Positions 43,553-52,925 of a stretch of DNA of 64,000 nt are shown in pieces. Source of the stretch: Ensifer sp. LC163 (GTDB taxonomy: Bacteria; Pseudomonadota; Alphaproteobacteria; Rhizobiales; Rhizobiaceae); NCBI RefSeq assembly GCF_001695855.1, contig NZ_MBSS01000023.1:248001-312000 (forward strand), read 5' to 3'. The position numbers were made by a program, and so were the translations under genes. Each line of letters opens with the position of its first letter. Position 1 is the stretch's first letter. Below the pieces are notes generated by a model, which saw only the letters and a program-made list of their open reading frames with translations, was not told where the DNA came from and searched no databases.

Positions 43553-44743
43553 TCAGGGCTTTGTGATGCCGGCGTTGTTCAACTGCGCAGGCACCGGGCC
43601 GTCCTGGTTCTCGGCGGGCGCCTTCTGGTCCCCGTGCATGTTGTGCATGTCGCGGTTCATCGACTGCGGCTCGTTGTCGAAGCCTTCGGCCGGCTCTTCG
43701 CTCTTTGATGGATTGCCTGTCGCCGGGAAGGTGGCGCCCGGGGCCGCTTCGCCGGCATGGCCCGTTTCCCCCGCATGGCGGTTGTCATGCTCGAGCTTGG
43801 CGCGGTTCTCGTGGCTTTCGACGCCTGCACCGCCCATCATGTCGATGTGCATCATGTCGTTCATGCATATCTGGCCGGTGCGCACGCACATGTTGAGCAC
43901 CGCCTCGTAAAGTCCGTTCTCGACGCTGGCGTAGTAACGGACCGGTTCCTTGGTGCTCGGCTTTTCGAGCTTCAGGTAGCTGTCGCGGTTGAGCATGGTG
44001 CCGTTCTGCTTGACCCTTGCGACCCAATCGTCGAAGCCCGCCTGCTCCAGCCCGTGAAACTTGAAGCGCATGTGCGAGAACCCGTCGCCGCTATAGTTGG
44101 ACGACAGGCCTTCGTATTCGCCTTTCTCGTTGATGACGGCGTGCAGCTTGGTCTGCATGCCGGGCATCGCATAGATCATGCCGGCCAGTGCCGGCACGTA
44201 GAAGGAGTTCATGACCGAGGATGATGTGATCTTGAAGTTGATCGGCACATCAACGGGTGCCGCCATCTCGTTGACGGTGGCGATGCCGTAATCCGGATAG
44301 AAGAACAGCCACTTCCAGTCGAGCGCCACGACCTCGACCGTCAGAGGCTTTGTATCGGCGGGAACGGGTCGATTGGCATCGAGCCGGTCGAGCGGCCTGT
44401 AGGGATCGAGCTTGTGGGTGCTGATCCAGGTGATGGCGCCGAGCGCAATGATGATCGCCAGCGGCGCAGACCAGATGACGACTTCCAAGCCGGTCGAGTG
44501 ATGCCATTCCGGGTCGTATCTGGCCGCCGTGTTGGACTGGCGGTAGCGCCAGGCGAAGAACAGCGTCAGGAAAAGCACCGGCACGATAATGATCAGCATC
44601 AGGATCGTCGAAACGACGATCAGATCTCTCTGCTGCGCCGCAATATCGCCGGAGGGCGACATCACGACCAGGTCGCACCCGGCAAGGGCCAGGGTAGAGA
44701 GAAGAACGACCGATCGTCCGGCGAGCTTCAATGGAGTGGGCAT
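43553..44743 (-). CDS. cyoA: Cytochrome o ubiquinol oxidase subunit II, lipoprotein
   Basis: 396 residues. A signal with lipobox LALAGCDL near residue 24, two transmembrane segments, then a periplasmic cupredoxin domain ([56 protein letters not shown]) that lacks the CuA cysteines, as expected for a quinol oxidase. The C-terminal 80 residues are an extra hydrophilic tail rich in His, Glu and Asn ([16 protein letters not shown]) not found in E. coli CyoA. Start at 44743 supported by GGAG. First gene of cyoABCD-surf1. Confidence 0.96.
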   Translation of the reverse strand: MPTPLKLAGRSVVLLSTLALAGCDLVVMSPSGDIAAQQRDLIVVSTILMLIIIVPVLFLTLFFAWRYRQSNTAARYDPEWHHSTGLEVVIWSAPLAIIIALGAITWISTHKLDPYRPLDRLDANRPVPADTKPLTVEVVALDWKWLFFYPDYGIATVNEMAAPVDVPINFKITSSSVMNSFYVPALAGMIYAMPGMQTKLHAVINEKGEYEGLSSNYSGDGFSHMRFKFHGLEQAGFDDWVARVKQNGTMLNRDSYLKLEKPSTKEPVRYYASVENGLYEAVLNMCVRTGQICMNDMMHIDMMGGAGVESHENRAKLEHDNRHAGETGHAGEAAPGATFPATGNPSKSEEPAEGFDNEPQSMNRDMHNMHGDQKAPAENQDGPVPAQLNNAGITKP

Positions 44744-44813
44744 TTCGGGCTCCATTTGCGTTTTGTCTAGTCGGCACTAATCGCGTATCGGGCTCGGTGG
44801 AATGAGGTTGTTC

Positions 44814-44845
44814 GTCGCACTGCAGCATTCTGTCGCATCGCAGCA
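44814..44845 (-). promoter_or_regulatory. Repeated element and ActR/RegR-like box upstream of cyoA
   Basis: Two imperfect direct repeats, GTCGCACTGCAGCA (44814-44827) and GTCGCATCGCAGCA (44832-44845), lie 70-100 bases before cyoA. They enclose GCAGCATTCTGTCGC (44822-44836), which fits the RegR-type consensus GNGRCRTTNNGNCGC at all but one fixed position. Confidence 0.4.
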
Positions 44846-45006
44846 GAGTGGACGGCGACGTCCGCAAAGGCCCAATCTAGGGCATCCTCGCCGGCCGACC
44901 ATTGGAAGATGCCGATGAGTTCACGTTTTTTTCGCCGCTTTCCTTGATCTCGAACGTTGATTGATCAACATTCCGACGAGGCGGCACAAATCGCCGGGAG
45001 GAATTT

Positions 45007-46329
45007 ATGAGCTCGGTCGTCAATCCTACGTCTTCAGGCCTTGAGCGGGACGCCCGTCGCATCCATGACGACAAGCCGCTGTCGCCGGGCAGCATAGCCA
45101 TTGGCGTGGTCATCGGCCGCATGTCGGAATTCTTCGACTTCTTCGTCTACGGCCTCGGCTCGATCCTGGTTTTTCCAAAACTCATTTTCCCGTTCGCACC
45201 CAGCCCGGTTGCTGCCACGCTGATGTCGTTTGCGATCTTTCCGCTCGCCTTTATCGCCCGTCCGGTCGGTTCCCTCGTCTTCATGTGGATCGACCGCAAC
45301 TACGGGCGCGGCACCAAGCTGACGATCGCCCTGGTGATCCTCGGCGGCTCGACGGCATCGATCGCCTTCCTTCCGGGCTACGAGACGATCGGCTACTGGG
45401 CGGTGGCGCTGCTGGCGCTTTTCCGACTGGGACAGGGCTTTGCGCTCGGCGGCGCATGGGACGGGCTTGCATCCTTGCTCAACCTCAACGCGCCCCCGAA
45501 CCACCGGGGCTGGTATGCGATGATCCCGCAGCTCGGGGCACCCATAGGCTTTGCGCTCGCCAGCATCATCTTCTGCTATTTCGTTGCCAATCTTTCCGAG
45601 GATGATTTCCTCTCCTGGGGCTGGCGCTATCCCTTCTTCGTGGCGTTTGCGATCAACGTCGTGGCGCTGTTCGCGCGGCTGCGCATCGTCGCCAGCAAGG
45701 AATTCGGCGCGGCGATGGAGGCACAGGAACTGCAGGCCCGGCCGGTGTTCGAGATGCTGAGCAAGCACGCGCTGGACGTGGTGCTCGGCGCCTTCGTGCC
45801 CTTGGCGAGCTTTGCGATGTTCCATCTGGTGACGATCTTCCCGCTGAGCTGGGTCATCCTGAACGGCGGACAGTCGGCCGCCCGGTTCCTGCTGGTTCAG
45901 GTGGCAGGCGCAGCCGTCGGCACGATCGGCATTGTCGTGTCGGGCGTGATTGCCGACCGCGTCGGCCGCCGCAACGAGCTGATGTTCGGCGCGACGCTGA
46001 TCGCGATCTTCAGTTTCTCCGCACCCTTCCTTCTTGATGCCGGCGGGGCCGGACAAGACGCCTATATCCTGATCGGCTTCGGCGTCCTCGGCCTCACCTT
46101 CGGCCAGGCGTCTGGCGCCGTTTCCTCGCGCTTCACCCAGTATTACCGCTACACCGGAGCAGCGCTGACCTCGGATCTGGCATGGCTCGTCGGCGCCGCC
46201 TTCGCGCCGCTGGTGGCGCTTGGACTTGCGACCAGCTTCGGCATCGTCTTCATCGGCGGCTATCTGATCTCCGGGGCAATCTGCACGCTGGTGGCGCTCA
46301 GCCTCACACGGGCGCTCGACCAGAACTGA
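45007..46329 (+). CDS. MFS transporter, metabolite:H+ symporter (MHS) type
   Basis: 440 residues with twelve predicted helices. RMSEFFDFFVYGLGSILVFP, ARPVGSLVFMWIDRNYGRG, FRLGQGFALGGAWDGLASLL, RGWYAMIPQLGAPIGFALAS and GVIADRVGRRNELMFG are MHS-subfamily motifs; these proteins import organic acids such as citrate, 2-oxoglutarate or shikimate. GGGAGGAA precedes the ATG. It is divergent from cyoA. The substrate is unknown. Confidence 0.9.
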   Translation: MSSVVNPTSSGLERDARRIHDDKPLSPGSIAIGVVIGRMSEFFDFFVYGLGSILVFPKLIFPFAPSPVAATLMSFAIFPLAFIARPVGSLVFMWIDRNYGRGTKLTIALVILGGSTASIAFLPGYETIGYWAVALLALFRLGQGFALGGAWDGLASLLNLNAPPNHRGWYAMIPQLGAPIGFALASIIFCYFVANLSEDDFLSWGWRYPFFVAFAINVVALFARLRIVASKEFGAAMEAQELQARPVFEMLSKHALDVVLGAFVPLASFAMFHLVTIFPLSWVILNGGQSAARFLLVQVAGAAVGTIGIVVSGVIADRVGRRNELMFGATLIAIFSFSAPFLLDAGGAGQDAYILIGFGVLGLTFGQASGAVSSRFTQYYRYTGAALTSDLAWLVGAAFAPLVALGLATSFGIVFIGGYLISGAICTLVALSLTRALDQN

Positions 46330-46361
46330 ACCGTCCCTTTTTTTTCGGGGGGGAGCGGTTC
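46328..46361 (+). terminator. Candidate terminator of the MHS transporter gene
   Basis: GAACCG (46328-46333) pairs with CGGTTC (46356-46361); the inner part pairs CCC with GGG around a run of eight Ts. It begins within the stop codon region, so it is placed correctly, but the T run lies in the loop and not after the stem. Confidence 0.35.
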
Positions 46362-46431
46362 GACCCGCATCGGACGTCATTGCCCACGCCGCTTGTTCAG
46401 GTGATCCCGTTTCGTCGGGATGACGCCGCGA

Positions 46432-46605
46432 TCAAGGCGGACATTTACCCGCAACGATGATGGTACCGTCGTCGTGCCCGCCCGCGAGCCTGCCGAATGC
46501 GTGCCCGGGCGCGGTGCTCTGCCTTGCCTGCGCTTCGACGCCGGCAAAGGCGGTAACGCGGGCGATGAGGGCGGTGCTCAGTTTCCAGTGGTTCTTCACG
46601 CCCAT
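46432..46605 (-). CDS. Very small hypothetical ORF, possible secreted peptide or relic
   Basis: 57 codons beginning MGVKNHWKLSTALIARVTAF with AAGGAG just before the ATG (a GTG three codons later has better spacing). The N-terminus is weakly signal-like. It is the only thing seen in the 400-base gap between the MHS transporter and the next MFS gene. Could equally be the broken 5' end of a lost gene. Confidence 0.2.
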   Translation of the reverse strand: MGVKNHWKLSTALIARVTAFAGVEAQARQSTAPGHAFGRLAGGHDDGTIIVAGKCPP

Positions 46606-46730
46606 GACTCCTTCTTGAAAAACGAACCGGCATCTCCCGTCCGAAGGGATAACGGGCGTTATGAAGCTCTATTCCATAGAGAAGCGCTTTCTTCGTTCGA
46701 TTTGTGGCTGAGCGCGCCTGCAATGATTGG

Positions 46731-47936
46731 TCATGAAACCGCCGACACCGCTGCCCGGCGCTCACGGCTGGCGATGAGTCCGCCAACGGCGGTGACGATG
46801 ATGACGGCGGCGTAAATGTCGGTGGTCGCCTGATAGCCCAGCGTCTTTGCAAGAAACCCTGCTGCCATCGCCGGCAGGCTGAAGGCCAGATAGCTCTGGA
46901 TGTAGAAGGCGGACAGCAACCCGGCGCGCTCCTCCGCCTTGGCGAGCGGCATGATCGACCCCATGATGCCGAGAAAGCTGGTGCCGAAGCCGGCGCCGGT
47001 GAGTAGCGTGCCGAGGGTCATGACTGGCACATTCGCCAGGTGAGTGCCGGCAACCACGACCAGCATGCCGGCGGTCGTGGCCGAGACGCCGAAGGTTACG
47101 TTTGCCCGAGGACTGTATGCGCGACGCAGGAAGACGCTGAAGGCACCGGCCGCCATCAGCGCGGCAACCACTGCGCCACCGGTCAACGGCGCCCTGCTGC
47201 CGGTAACGGACGCGACGAGCGAGGGCATCAGCGAGAGATAGAAGCCGCCAAGGGCCCAGTTGGCGATGTTGATCGGGGTCACCAGCGCGAGCGGCCGCTT
47301 GATCTGAGGCGGAATGGCGATCGTCGGCTTGAGCGAGGAGAGCGCGCCGATGCGTTTGCCGCCCGTCTCCGGCGTCAGCCATATCGCCACTGCCTGCAAC
47401 GCAAAGCCGATCAGAAGCAGCCCGTAGACGAGGTGAAGGGGAAATGGGCCGTATTGAATGAGTGCGCTGGTCCCCAAGGCGCCAACGGCCATGCCGATCA
47501 GCGGCGCGAGCGAATTGACGAGCTGGCCCTGGGCGCGATCGACATCAACCAGCGACGCGCCGATCGAGGCGCCGGCGATACCGGTGGCAAGCCCCTGAAC
47601 AACGCGCGCCGCGATCAGCCAGGACGGTCCGTCGGCAACGACGAAGAGTATCATCGCCACGATTTCGAGAAGCAGCGCACCGAAAATCACCGGCTTCCGG
47701 CCGAGGTGGTCGGAGATCGAACCGGCGATCAAAAGCGCGATGAGAAGCGCGAAAGCATAGACCGCGAAGATTCCCGTCATCATGACCGGCGAGGCTGCAA
47801 AGCTTTCCTGATAGATGCGGTAAAGCGGCGTGGGTGCGGCCGACGCGCCGAAGAATGTGGCAAGCGTGACCGCGTGGAAGGCGATGGGGTTGGCGGCGGC
47901 AGCGCCACTGTCACTGGATTTGGCAGAGGAGAACAT
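46731..47936 (-). CDS. MFS efflux transporter
   Basis: 401 residues, twelve helices. FFGASAAPTPLYRIYQESFA, the A motif as GSISDHLGRKPVIFGALLLE and the C motif-like GLATGIAGASIGASLVDVDR suggest a drug/metabolite efflux protein of the DHA1-like group. AAGGATT precedes the ATG. It is divergent from a TetR gene 130 bases away, the usual arrangement of a repressor controlling an exporter; the inducing compound is unknown. Confidence 0.9.
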   Translation of the reverse strand: MFSSAKSSDSGAAAANPIAFHAVTLATFFGASAAPTPLYRIYQESFAASPVMMTGIFAVYAFALLIALLIAGSISDHLGRKPVIFGALLLEIVAMILFVVADGPSWLIAARVVQGLATGIAGASIGASLVDVDRAQGQLVNSLAPLIGMAVGALGTSALIQYGPFPLHLVYGLLLIGFALQAVAIWLTPETGGKRIGALSSLKPTIAIPPQIKRPLALVTPINIANWALGGFYLSLMPSLVASVTGSRAPLTGGAVVAALMAAGAFSVFLRRAYSPRANVTFGVSATTAGMLVVVAGTHLANVPVMTLGTLLTGAGFGTSFLGIMGSIMPLAKAEERAGLLSAFYIQSYLAFSLPAMAAGFLAKTLGYQATTDIYAAVIIVTAVGGLIASRERRAAVSAVS

Positions 47937-47961
47937 CTATATAATCCTTAACGCTAAATCG

Positions 47962-48016
47962 TTGCGTTTAGTCGATGTAGGAGCGGACAGCCACAAAAGC
48001 AAATAATTTGCGTTTA
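47962..48016. promoter_or_regulatory. Repeated TTGCGTTTA elements between MFS and TetR genes
   Basis: TTGCGTTTA occurs at 47962-47970 and 48008-48016, and a partly inverted version TTAACGCTAAA lies at 47948-47958. The region is AT-rich and is the divergent promoter; these are likely operator half-sites of the TetR protein. Confidence 0.4.
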
Positions 48017-48069
48017 TGGTGCTGTGAAAGTTTCTGATCTATATGCTGCAGACGGAAGGAAGAGTTGGA

Positions 48070-48645
48070 ATGGCAGGCAAGGAAGGTCCACGCCCGGGCG
48101 GACGAAGCGCCAGGGTACAGGCATCGGTGCACGGGGCCGTGCAGGCTCTGATGACAAGAATGGAGCGCGCGGAGGTCACCATTCCGATGATCGCCGCGGA
48201 AGCGGGCGTGACGCCGTCGACCATCTACCGCCGTTGGGGCGACATCCAGGAACTGTTGGCCGATGTCGCAGTCGAGCGGCTGAGACCCGACATGGAGCCG
48301 GTCGATACCGGGATTGGCGGCCGAGATCTGCTGGCCTGGGCCGAGCAATATGCGGAGGAGATGTCCTCGAAACCCGGGCGCGCTATGATACGCGATGTGC
48401 TGGCGGCGCAGGACGGCAGCGGCGCCTATCAGTGCTGCAACTTCACCAAACAGCAGATCGAAGTGATCGCGGCGCGCGCTGAAGGCCGCGGCGAAGCATT
48501 TCCGGATGTCGACGCCGTCATGGACCGCGTCGTCTCGCCCATCATGTACCGCATCCTCTTTGGCGAGGTGCCGGATACGGCTCGTGTCGCGCGCCTGGTG
48601 ACCGGGGCAATGGAACTGGTTTCGCCTGCGCCCGCGCCCGTCTAA
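48070..48645 (+). CDS. TetR-family transcriptional regulator
   Basis: 191 residues with a TetR DNA-binding domain in the first 60: SVHGAVQALMTRMERAEVTI and PMIAAEAGVTPSTIYRRWGD as the helix-turn-helix. The C-terminal ligand domain resembles the TetR_C_11/33-like group and has two adjacent cysteines (YQCCNFTK). ATG 48070 follows GGAAG; an upstream ATG at 48043 is possible. Probable repressor of the divergent MFS exporter. Confidence 0.9.
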   Translation: MAGKEGPRPGGRSARVQASVHGAVQALMTRMERAEVTIPMIAAEAGVTPSTIYRRWGDIQELLADVAVERLRPDMEPVDTGIGGRDLLAWAEQYAEEMSSKPGRAMIRDVLAAQDGSGAYQCCNFTKQQIEVIAARAEGRGEAFPDVDAVMDRVVSPIMYRILFGEVPDTARVARLVTGAMELVSPAPAPV

Positions 48646-49050
48646 TCAAAGCGCGCGCAGTGCAACGGTGCGGCGCTGCCGGAAGCGGCCGAGCATCGCC
48701 ATGCCCAATACGAGGACGGCACCCAGCGCATAGGCCAGCACATCCCACCAATCCGGCGTCGCCCCGAGCACAATCCTCAAATTGGGGTTGGAAACGCGGA
48801 CACCGAAATTGGACGCCAGGTACTGTGCAAGTTCGACCGCCACGCCAAGCGAGAATGCGATACCGGCGACCAGTTGGGGTCGAGCCGTCACCACCGATGC
48901 GAGCATGCAGTAAACCCACATCACGGCAAGGACATCACCGGAAAAGCCGCGGATCCAGCCCCATCCGGCCCCGACCGTCGCCAGCAGGACGAGGACGACG
49001 AACAGCAGGATGGAGAATACGAAGGCGGGGCGGTTGAAGCGGAGTTCCAT
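48646..49050 (-). CDS. DUF2809-family small membrane protein
   Basis: 134 residues with four hydrophobic segments (FVFSILLFVVLVLLATVGAG, DVLAVMWVYCMLASVV, LVAGIAFSLGVAVELAQYLA, DVLAYALGAVLVLGMAML). LRFNRPAF at the start, WVYCML, ELAQYL and GATPDWWDVLAYALGA near the end match DUF2809, a family of unknown function. The start is uncertain (49050 chosen; frame open to 49104). Its stop abuts the convergent TetR gene directly. Confidence 0.8.
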   Translation of the reverse strand: MELRFNRPAFVFSILLFVVLVLLATVGAGWGWIRGFSGDVLAVMWVYCMLASVVTARPQLVAGIAFSLGVAVELAQYLASNFGVRVSNPNLRIVLGATPDWWDVLAYALGAVLVLGMAMLGRFRQRRTVALRAL

Positions 49051-49105
49051 GGCGAGCGATGTAAAGGGGTGCGACCCGCCTGTCGAGCGGCGAGGCTCGG
49101 CCAAT

Positions 49106-49204
49106 GGCGCGATTGCCCGCGAAAACGGGAACGCTGATCAGAGCGGTGATGATGCCGAGCGGGATTTCTCGTGACCCGAGCGTCGGCGATCCGAGGGCAA
49201 AGTC
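49106..49204 (-). pseudogene. Relic of a FecCD-type iron-siderophore permease gene
   Basis: Translation without a start gives DFALGSPTLGSREIPLGIIT then ALISVPVFAGNRA, which closely resembles the last transmembrane segment of FecCD permeases (E-x-P-x-G-x-x-T-A-L-I-G-x-P-x-F). No other part of such a gene is nearby. About 33 codons survive, upstream of the DUF2809 gene. Confidence 0.35.
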
Positions 49205-49271
49205 ATGAGTTTGCTAGTCAGGTTAATGCTGGGTGTCCGGTACAAAATTGGGGGATGAAAGATCGCCGGCG

Positions 49272-49982
49272 TCACCAGATGCCGGGAACCAGCCTCCATC
49301 GAACCCGACGGGAATAGGCTTCATATCCGGAAAGCTCGGCCCGCAGCAGCCGATCTTCCCACGACGTGCGCAGCACGAGCAGCGTCCCCGCCAGCGCTGC
49401 GGGAATGAGCGCCCAGAACGAGCCGAGCGCAAGCGCCATGCCGAAGAAGAGGAACAGAGCGGCGATGTAGCCGGGGTGACGGACGAAACGATAGGGGCCG
49501 GTATCGATCACGCGGTGATGCCGCTCGGATTGAATCCGCACACCCGGCTCGAAGAACGGATTGACCGCCTGCGCCCAGGCGGTCACCGCGACGCCGGCCA
49601 GCATGGCGCCGTAGCCCGACAGCATCGCCCAGGTCGGAACGATCGACCAATGGAACCGCCCGGCATCAAGCGCTGCGACCGGGAGCACCGCAACCATTGC
49701 CGGCAGGATGACGGCAAGCAGAGCCATGTCCCAGCTTTTCGTGCCCGCCTGAAACCGGCTGCGCGCGCGGAAGATCACAGGATTGACCCGTGCAAGCACC
49801 AGAGCGGAAGCGCCGAAACTCAAGATCAGGACCGCCAGGAACATCCAACCAGGGCGCCAGGCAATCGTGCCGGCCGGCACGAAGATCAACGCCAGCAGCG
49901 AAAGCGGCAGGCCGATCGCATAGGCAATGGCCATGCGGCGCGACATCGCGCGCGGCTCCCGCGGCGCTTCGGTCTCTTCCAT
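49272..49982 (-). CDS. Isoprenylcysteine carboxyl methyltransferase-family membrane protein
   Basis: 236 residues with about six hydrophobic segments. The C-terminal SAM-binding region is typical of the ICMT/PEMT-like bacterial family: TGPYRFVRHPGYIAALFLFF and a final EDRLLRAELSGYEAYSRRVR ending WRLVPGIW. Bacterial members methylate unknown small or lipid substrates. AAGG precedes the ATG. Its direction is away from the following ilvD-like gene's promoter, with no obvious partner. Confidence 0.85.
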   Translation of the reverse strand: MEETEAPREPRAMSRRMAIAYAIGLPLSLLALIFVPAGTIAWRPGWMFLAVLILSFGASALVLARVNPVIFRARSRFQAGTKSWDMALLAVILPAMVAVLPVAALDAGRFHWSIVPTWAMLSGYGAMLAGVAVTAWAQAVNPFFEPGVRIQSERHHRVIDTGPYRFVRHPGYIAALFLFFGMALALGSFWALIPAALAGTLLVLRTSWEDRLLRAELSGYEAYSRRVRWRLVPGIW

Positions 49983-50172
49983 AGCCTTGGTCCTTCGCGA
50001 AATATCTCCGGACTGACTTTTGCTGCCTTGTCCCTACACGAGGCTTGGCACTGACGATCGCAATATCACCATCACCACAGCCACCAACTAGGGCGGCAGG
50101 CGCCGGCAGCAACACGATCGGGCCTTTTCGCGCAGATAGAGCAGGCCGCTGGCCCAAGACCGGAAAGCCAGA

Positions 50173-51846
50173 TCACCCGGTGACGGCGCCCTCATTGGCC
50201 GGGCGCGCCAGCGCTGCAAACTTTGCCAGTACCCCGCGCTTGTAGCGCGGCTCCGGCTGTCGCCAGTGGGCGCGCCTTCTTGCCAGTTCTTCCGGGCCGA
50301 CGTCGAGATGCAGCAACTGTCGATGGGCGTCGATAACGATCCGGTCCCCCTCTTGCACCAGCGCGATCGTGCCCCCTTCGAAAGCCTCCGGCGTGACGTG
50401 ACCAACCACCATGCCCCAGGTTCCGCCCGAGAAGCGGCCGTCGGTGATGAGACCGACGCTGTCGCCCAAGCCCCTGCCGATGATCGCCGAAGTCGGCGCC
50501 AGCATCTCGGGCATGCCGGGGCCGCCCTTCGGCCCGAGATAGCGCAGCACGAGGATATCGCCGGGCCTGATCCTATCCGACAATATGGCATCCATCGCCG
50601 ATTGTTCGTCCTCGAACACCCGCGCAGGCCCGCTCATCACGGGGCTTTTCAAGCCGCTGATCTTGGCAACGGCACCGCCTTCGGCCAGGTTCCCTTTCAG
50701 CACAGCGAGGTGGCCCTCGCGGTAGATCGGTCTTTCATACGGCCGGATAACGTCCTGGTCCGAGCGGGGCTGGTCCGGAACGGCTGCAAGCTCTTCCCCG
50801 ATCGTCCTGCCCGTGATCGTCAGACAGTCGTGGTGCAGAAGGCCCGCATTCAAAAGGATCTTCAACACCTGCGGCACGCCGCCCGCCCGGTGCAGGTCGA
50901 CGGCCATGTATCTGCCCGATGGCTTGAGATCACAGAGGACGGGGACGTTGCGGCGAACGCGCTCGAAATCGTCCAGTGTCCACTCGACTTCCGCCGCATG
51001 CGCGATGGCAAGATAATGCAGCACCGCGTTGGTCGATCCGCCCGTCGCCATGATCAGGGCGACCGCATTTTCGATCGACTTACGCGTGACGATGTCCCTG
51101 GGCTTGATGCCCTTCTTGACGGCTTCGACCAGGACATGGGCCGATTGCGCGGCGCTATCCAGCTTTTCCTGGTCAGGATTGGCCATGTTGGAGGAATAAA
51201 GAAGCGACATGCCGAGCGCCTCGAAGGACGAACTCATGGTGTTGGCCGTATACATGCCGCCACAAGAGCCGGTCGACGGACATGCATTGCGTTCGATGCC
51301 TTCGAAATCCTCTTCGCTCATCCGGCCGGCCATGAAGGCGCCGACGGCTTCGAACGCGGAGACGACCGAAAGGCTCTGCCCCTTCCAGTGGCCGGGTTTG
51401 ATCGTGCCGCCATAGACATAGATCGCCGGAACATTGGCGCGAAGGATGCCGATCATGCCGCCCGGCATGTTCCTGTCGCAACCGCCGAGGACGAGGACGC
51501 CGTCCATCCACTGGCCCTGCACCGAGGTTTCCACGCAGTCGGCGATGACCTCGCGGGACACAAGCGAATACTTCATCCCTTCGGTGCCCATGGACATGCC
51601 GTCGGAAATCGTCGGCGTTCCGAAGATCTGCGGATTCGCGCCGGCAGCCTTGATTGCCGCGACAGCGGCGTCGGCCAGCGGTTGCAGCCCGGCATTGCAG
51701 GGCGTGATCGTCGAATGACCGTTGGCAATGCCGATCATCGGCTTGGCGAAATCGGCCTTCTCGTAGCCGAGCGCATAGTACATTGCCCGGTTGGGGGACC
51801 GTGCGACACCTTGCGTGATGTGTTTCGAGCGTTCGTTGTAGGCCAT
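50173..51846 (-). CDS. ilvD: Dihydroxy-acid dehydratase family protein (IlvD/Edd)
   Basis: 557 residues, the usual IlvD length. Cluster cysteines are in [32 protein letters not shown] and [31 protein letters not shown] and [20 protein letters not shown] are also typical. IlvD removes water from 2,3-dihydroxy-3-methyl(pent)anoate in valine/isoleucine synthesis; relatives dehydrate sugar acids. The usual GCDKNMPG motif reads GCDRNMPG: the Lys that is carbamylated and binds Mg2+ in characterised enzymes is Arg. It may therefore be a divergent paralogue rather than the housekeeping IlvD. Divergent from a LysR gene. Confidence 0.85.
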   Translation of the reverse strand: MAYNERSKHITQGVARSPNRAMYYALGYEKADFAKPMIGIANGHSTITPCNAGLQPLADAAVAAIKAAGANPQIFGTPTISDGMSMGTEGMKYSLVSREVIADCVETSVQGQWMDGVLVLGGCDRNMPGGMIGILRANVPAIYVYGGTIKPGHWKGQSLSVVSAFEAVGAFMAGRMSEEDFEGIERNACPSTGSCGGMYTANTMSSSFEALGMSLLYSSNMANPDQEKLDSAAQSAHVLVEAVKKGIKPRDIVTRKSIENAVALIMATGGSTNAVLHYLAIAHAAEVEWTLDDFERVRRNVPVLCDLKPSGRYMAVDLHRAGGVPQVLKILLNAGLLHHDCLTITGRTIGEELAAVPDQPRSDQDVIRPYERPIYREGHLAVLKGNLAEGGAVAKISGLKSPVMSGPARVFEDEQSAMDAILSDRIRPGDILVLRYLGPKGGPGMPEMLAPTSAIIGRGLGDSVGLITDGRFSGGTWGMVVGHVTPEAFEGGTIALVQEGDRIVIDAHRQLLHLDVGPEELARRRAHWRQPEPRYKRGVLAKFAALARPANEGAVTG

Positions 51847-51956
51847 GACTTGCTCCCTCAGTTGGTTCGAGGTCGAGTGTACTGGCGTTCAAGGCGACTG
51901 TGAAATATACTTTTCTCGAACAAATAAGTCGCAGAGAATATCAATCGAGACAGATC

Positions 51957-52886
51957 ATGGATTTGAGGCAACTTCGCCAGTTCGTCGCCGTCGCCGAAGA
52001 ACTGCATTTCGGCCATGCGGCCTCCCGCCTCAACATGACGCAGCCGCCGCTCAGTCAATCCATCCTCGCATTGGAGAAGGAGCTGAAGGTGCAGCTCTTC
52101 AAACGTACCAAGCGGAACGTGGAACTGACATCCGTCGGCAGGCAGTGGCTCGTCCACGTCCGCCAGGTGCTCGACGGGGCGAACGGCCTTGCCGACACCG
52201 CAAAAAGGCTGTCACGCGGCGAGATCGGGCACCTGCGTCTGTCCTTCGTCAGCACGGCCGACTATAGCGTATTGCCCGACATCGTCAGCCGCTATCGCGC
52301 GGCCTATCCGCATGTGGAACTGACGATGCGCGAAGCCACCAGCGATATCCAGATAGAGGCGCTGCTCGATGAAGAGATCGATGTCGGGCTGATCATTGCC
52401 CCCAACCAGGCGTCCCTTCATCCCACCCTTTCCTACCTGCCGCTACTGCGGGAACCGCTGGTTGCCGCGGTGCCCACGGCCTGGATCGAGGAGCAGCGAG
52501 TGGGTTTTGCAGGAAGTGTTCTGGAGCCAGCCGACTTCTTCAAGGCGCCCCTCATCGTTTTTCCGCGGCGGGCCGCACCGGCCTTTCACGATATCGTCTC
52601 GGGATATTTCGCCGAGCACGGAATGGCATTCTCGACCTACCAGGAAGCCATCCAGATGCAGACGATCGTCGGTCTGGTCGCATCCGGCCTTGGGGTCGCC
52701 TTGGTCCCCCGATCGATGACCAACCTTCAGCGGCGCGGCGCGACCTATTTGCCACTGGCCGGCCGTGTACCGGAGGTGGAAACCGGCCTTGTCTGGCGTC
52801 GTTCGGACCAGAATCCGGCCCTCGACACCTTTCTTGCGGCGGCGATACCGGTCGGCAACAAATGCTGTGCGCCCTTCGACCCGTAG
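51957..52886 (+). CDS. LysR-family transcriptional regulator
   Basis: 309 residues: MDLRQLRQFVAVAEELHFGH and AASRLNMTQPPLSQSILALE form the winged helix, followed by the two-lobed effector domain (HLRLSFVSTADYSVLPDIVS, EEIDVGLIIAPNQ). The start at 51957 is the usual LTTR N-terminus; the frame opens earlier at 51900. It is divergent from the ilvD-like gene (110 bases between) and is its likely regulator. Confidence 0.92.
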   Translation: MDLRQLRQFVAVAEELHFGHAASRLNMTQPPLSQSILALEKELKVQLFKRTKRNVELTSVGRQWLVHVRQVLDGANGLADTAKRLSRGEIGHLRLSFVSTADYSVLPDIVSRYRAAYPHVELTMREATSDIQIEALLDEEIDVGLIIAPNQASLHPTLSYLPLLREPLVAAVPTAWIEEQRVGFAGSVLEPADFFKAPLIVFPRRAAPAFHDIVSGYFAEHGMAFSTYQEAIQMQTIVGLVASGLGVALVPRSMTNLQRRGATYLPLAGRVPEVETGLVWRRSDQNPALDTFLAAAIPVGNKCCAPFDP

Positions 52887-52925
52887 ACTGCGGCGCAACG
52901 GCCGCGCTGGAGCACCACGTGCACG

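Noticed and set aside
44957-44968. FNR/FixK-like site TTGATTGATCAA upstream of the MHS transporter
   Set aside because: The half-sites TTGAT and ATCAA are separated by 2 bases, whereas FNR-type boxes require 4; left as coincidence.
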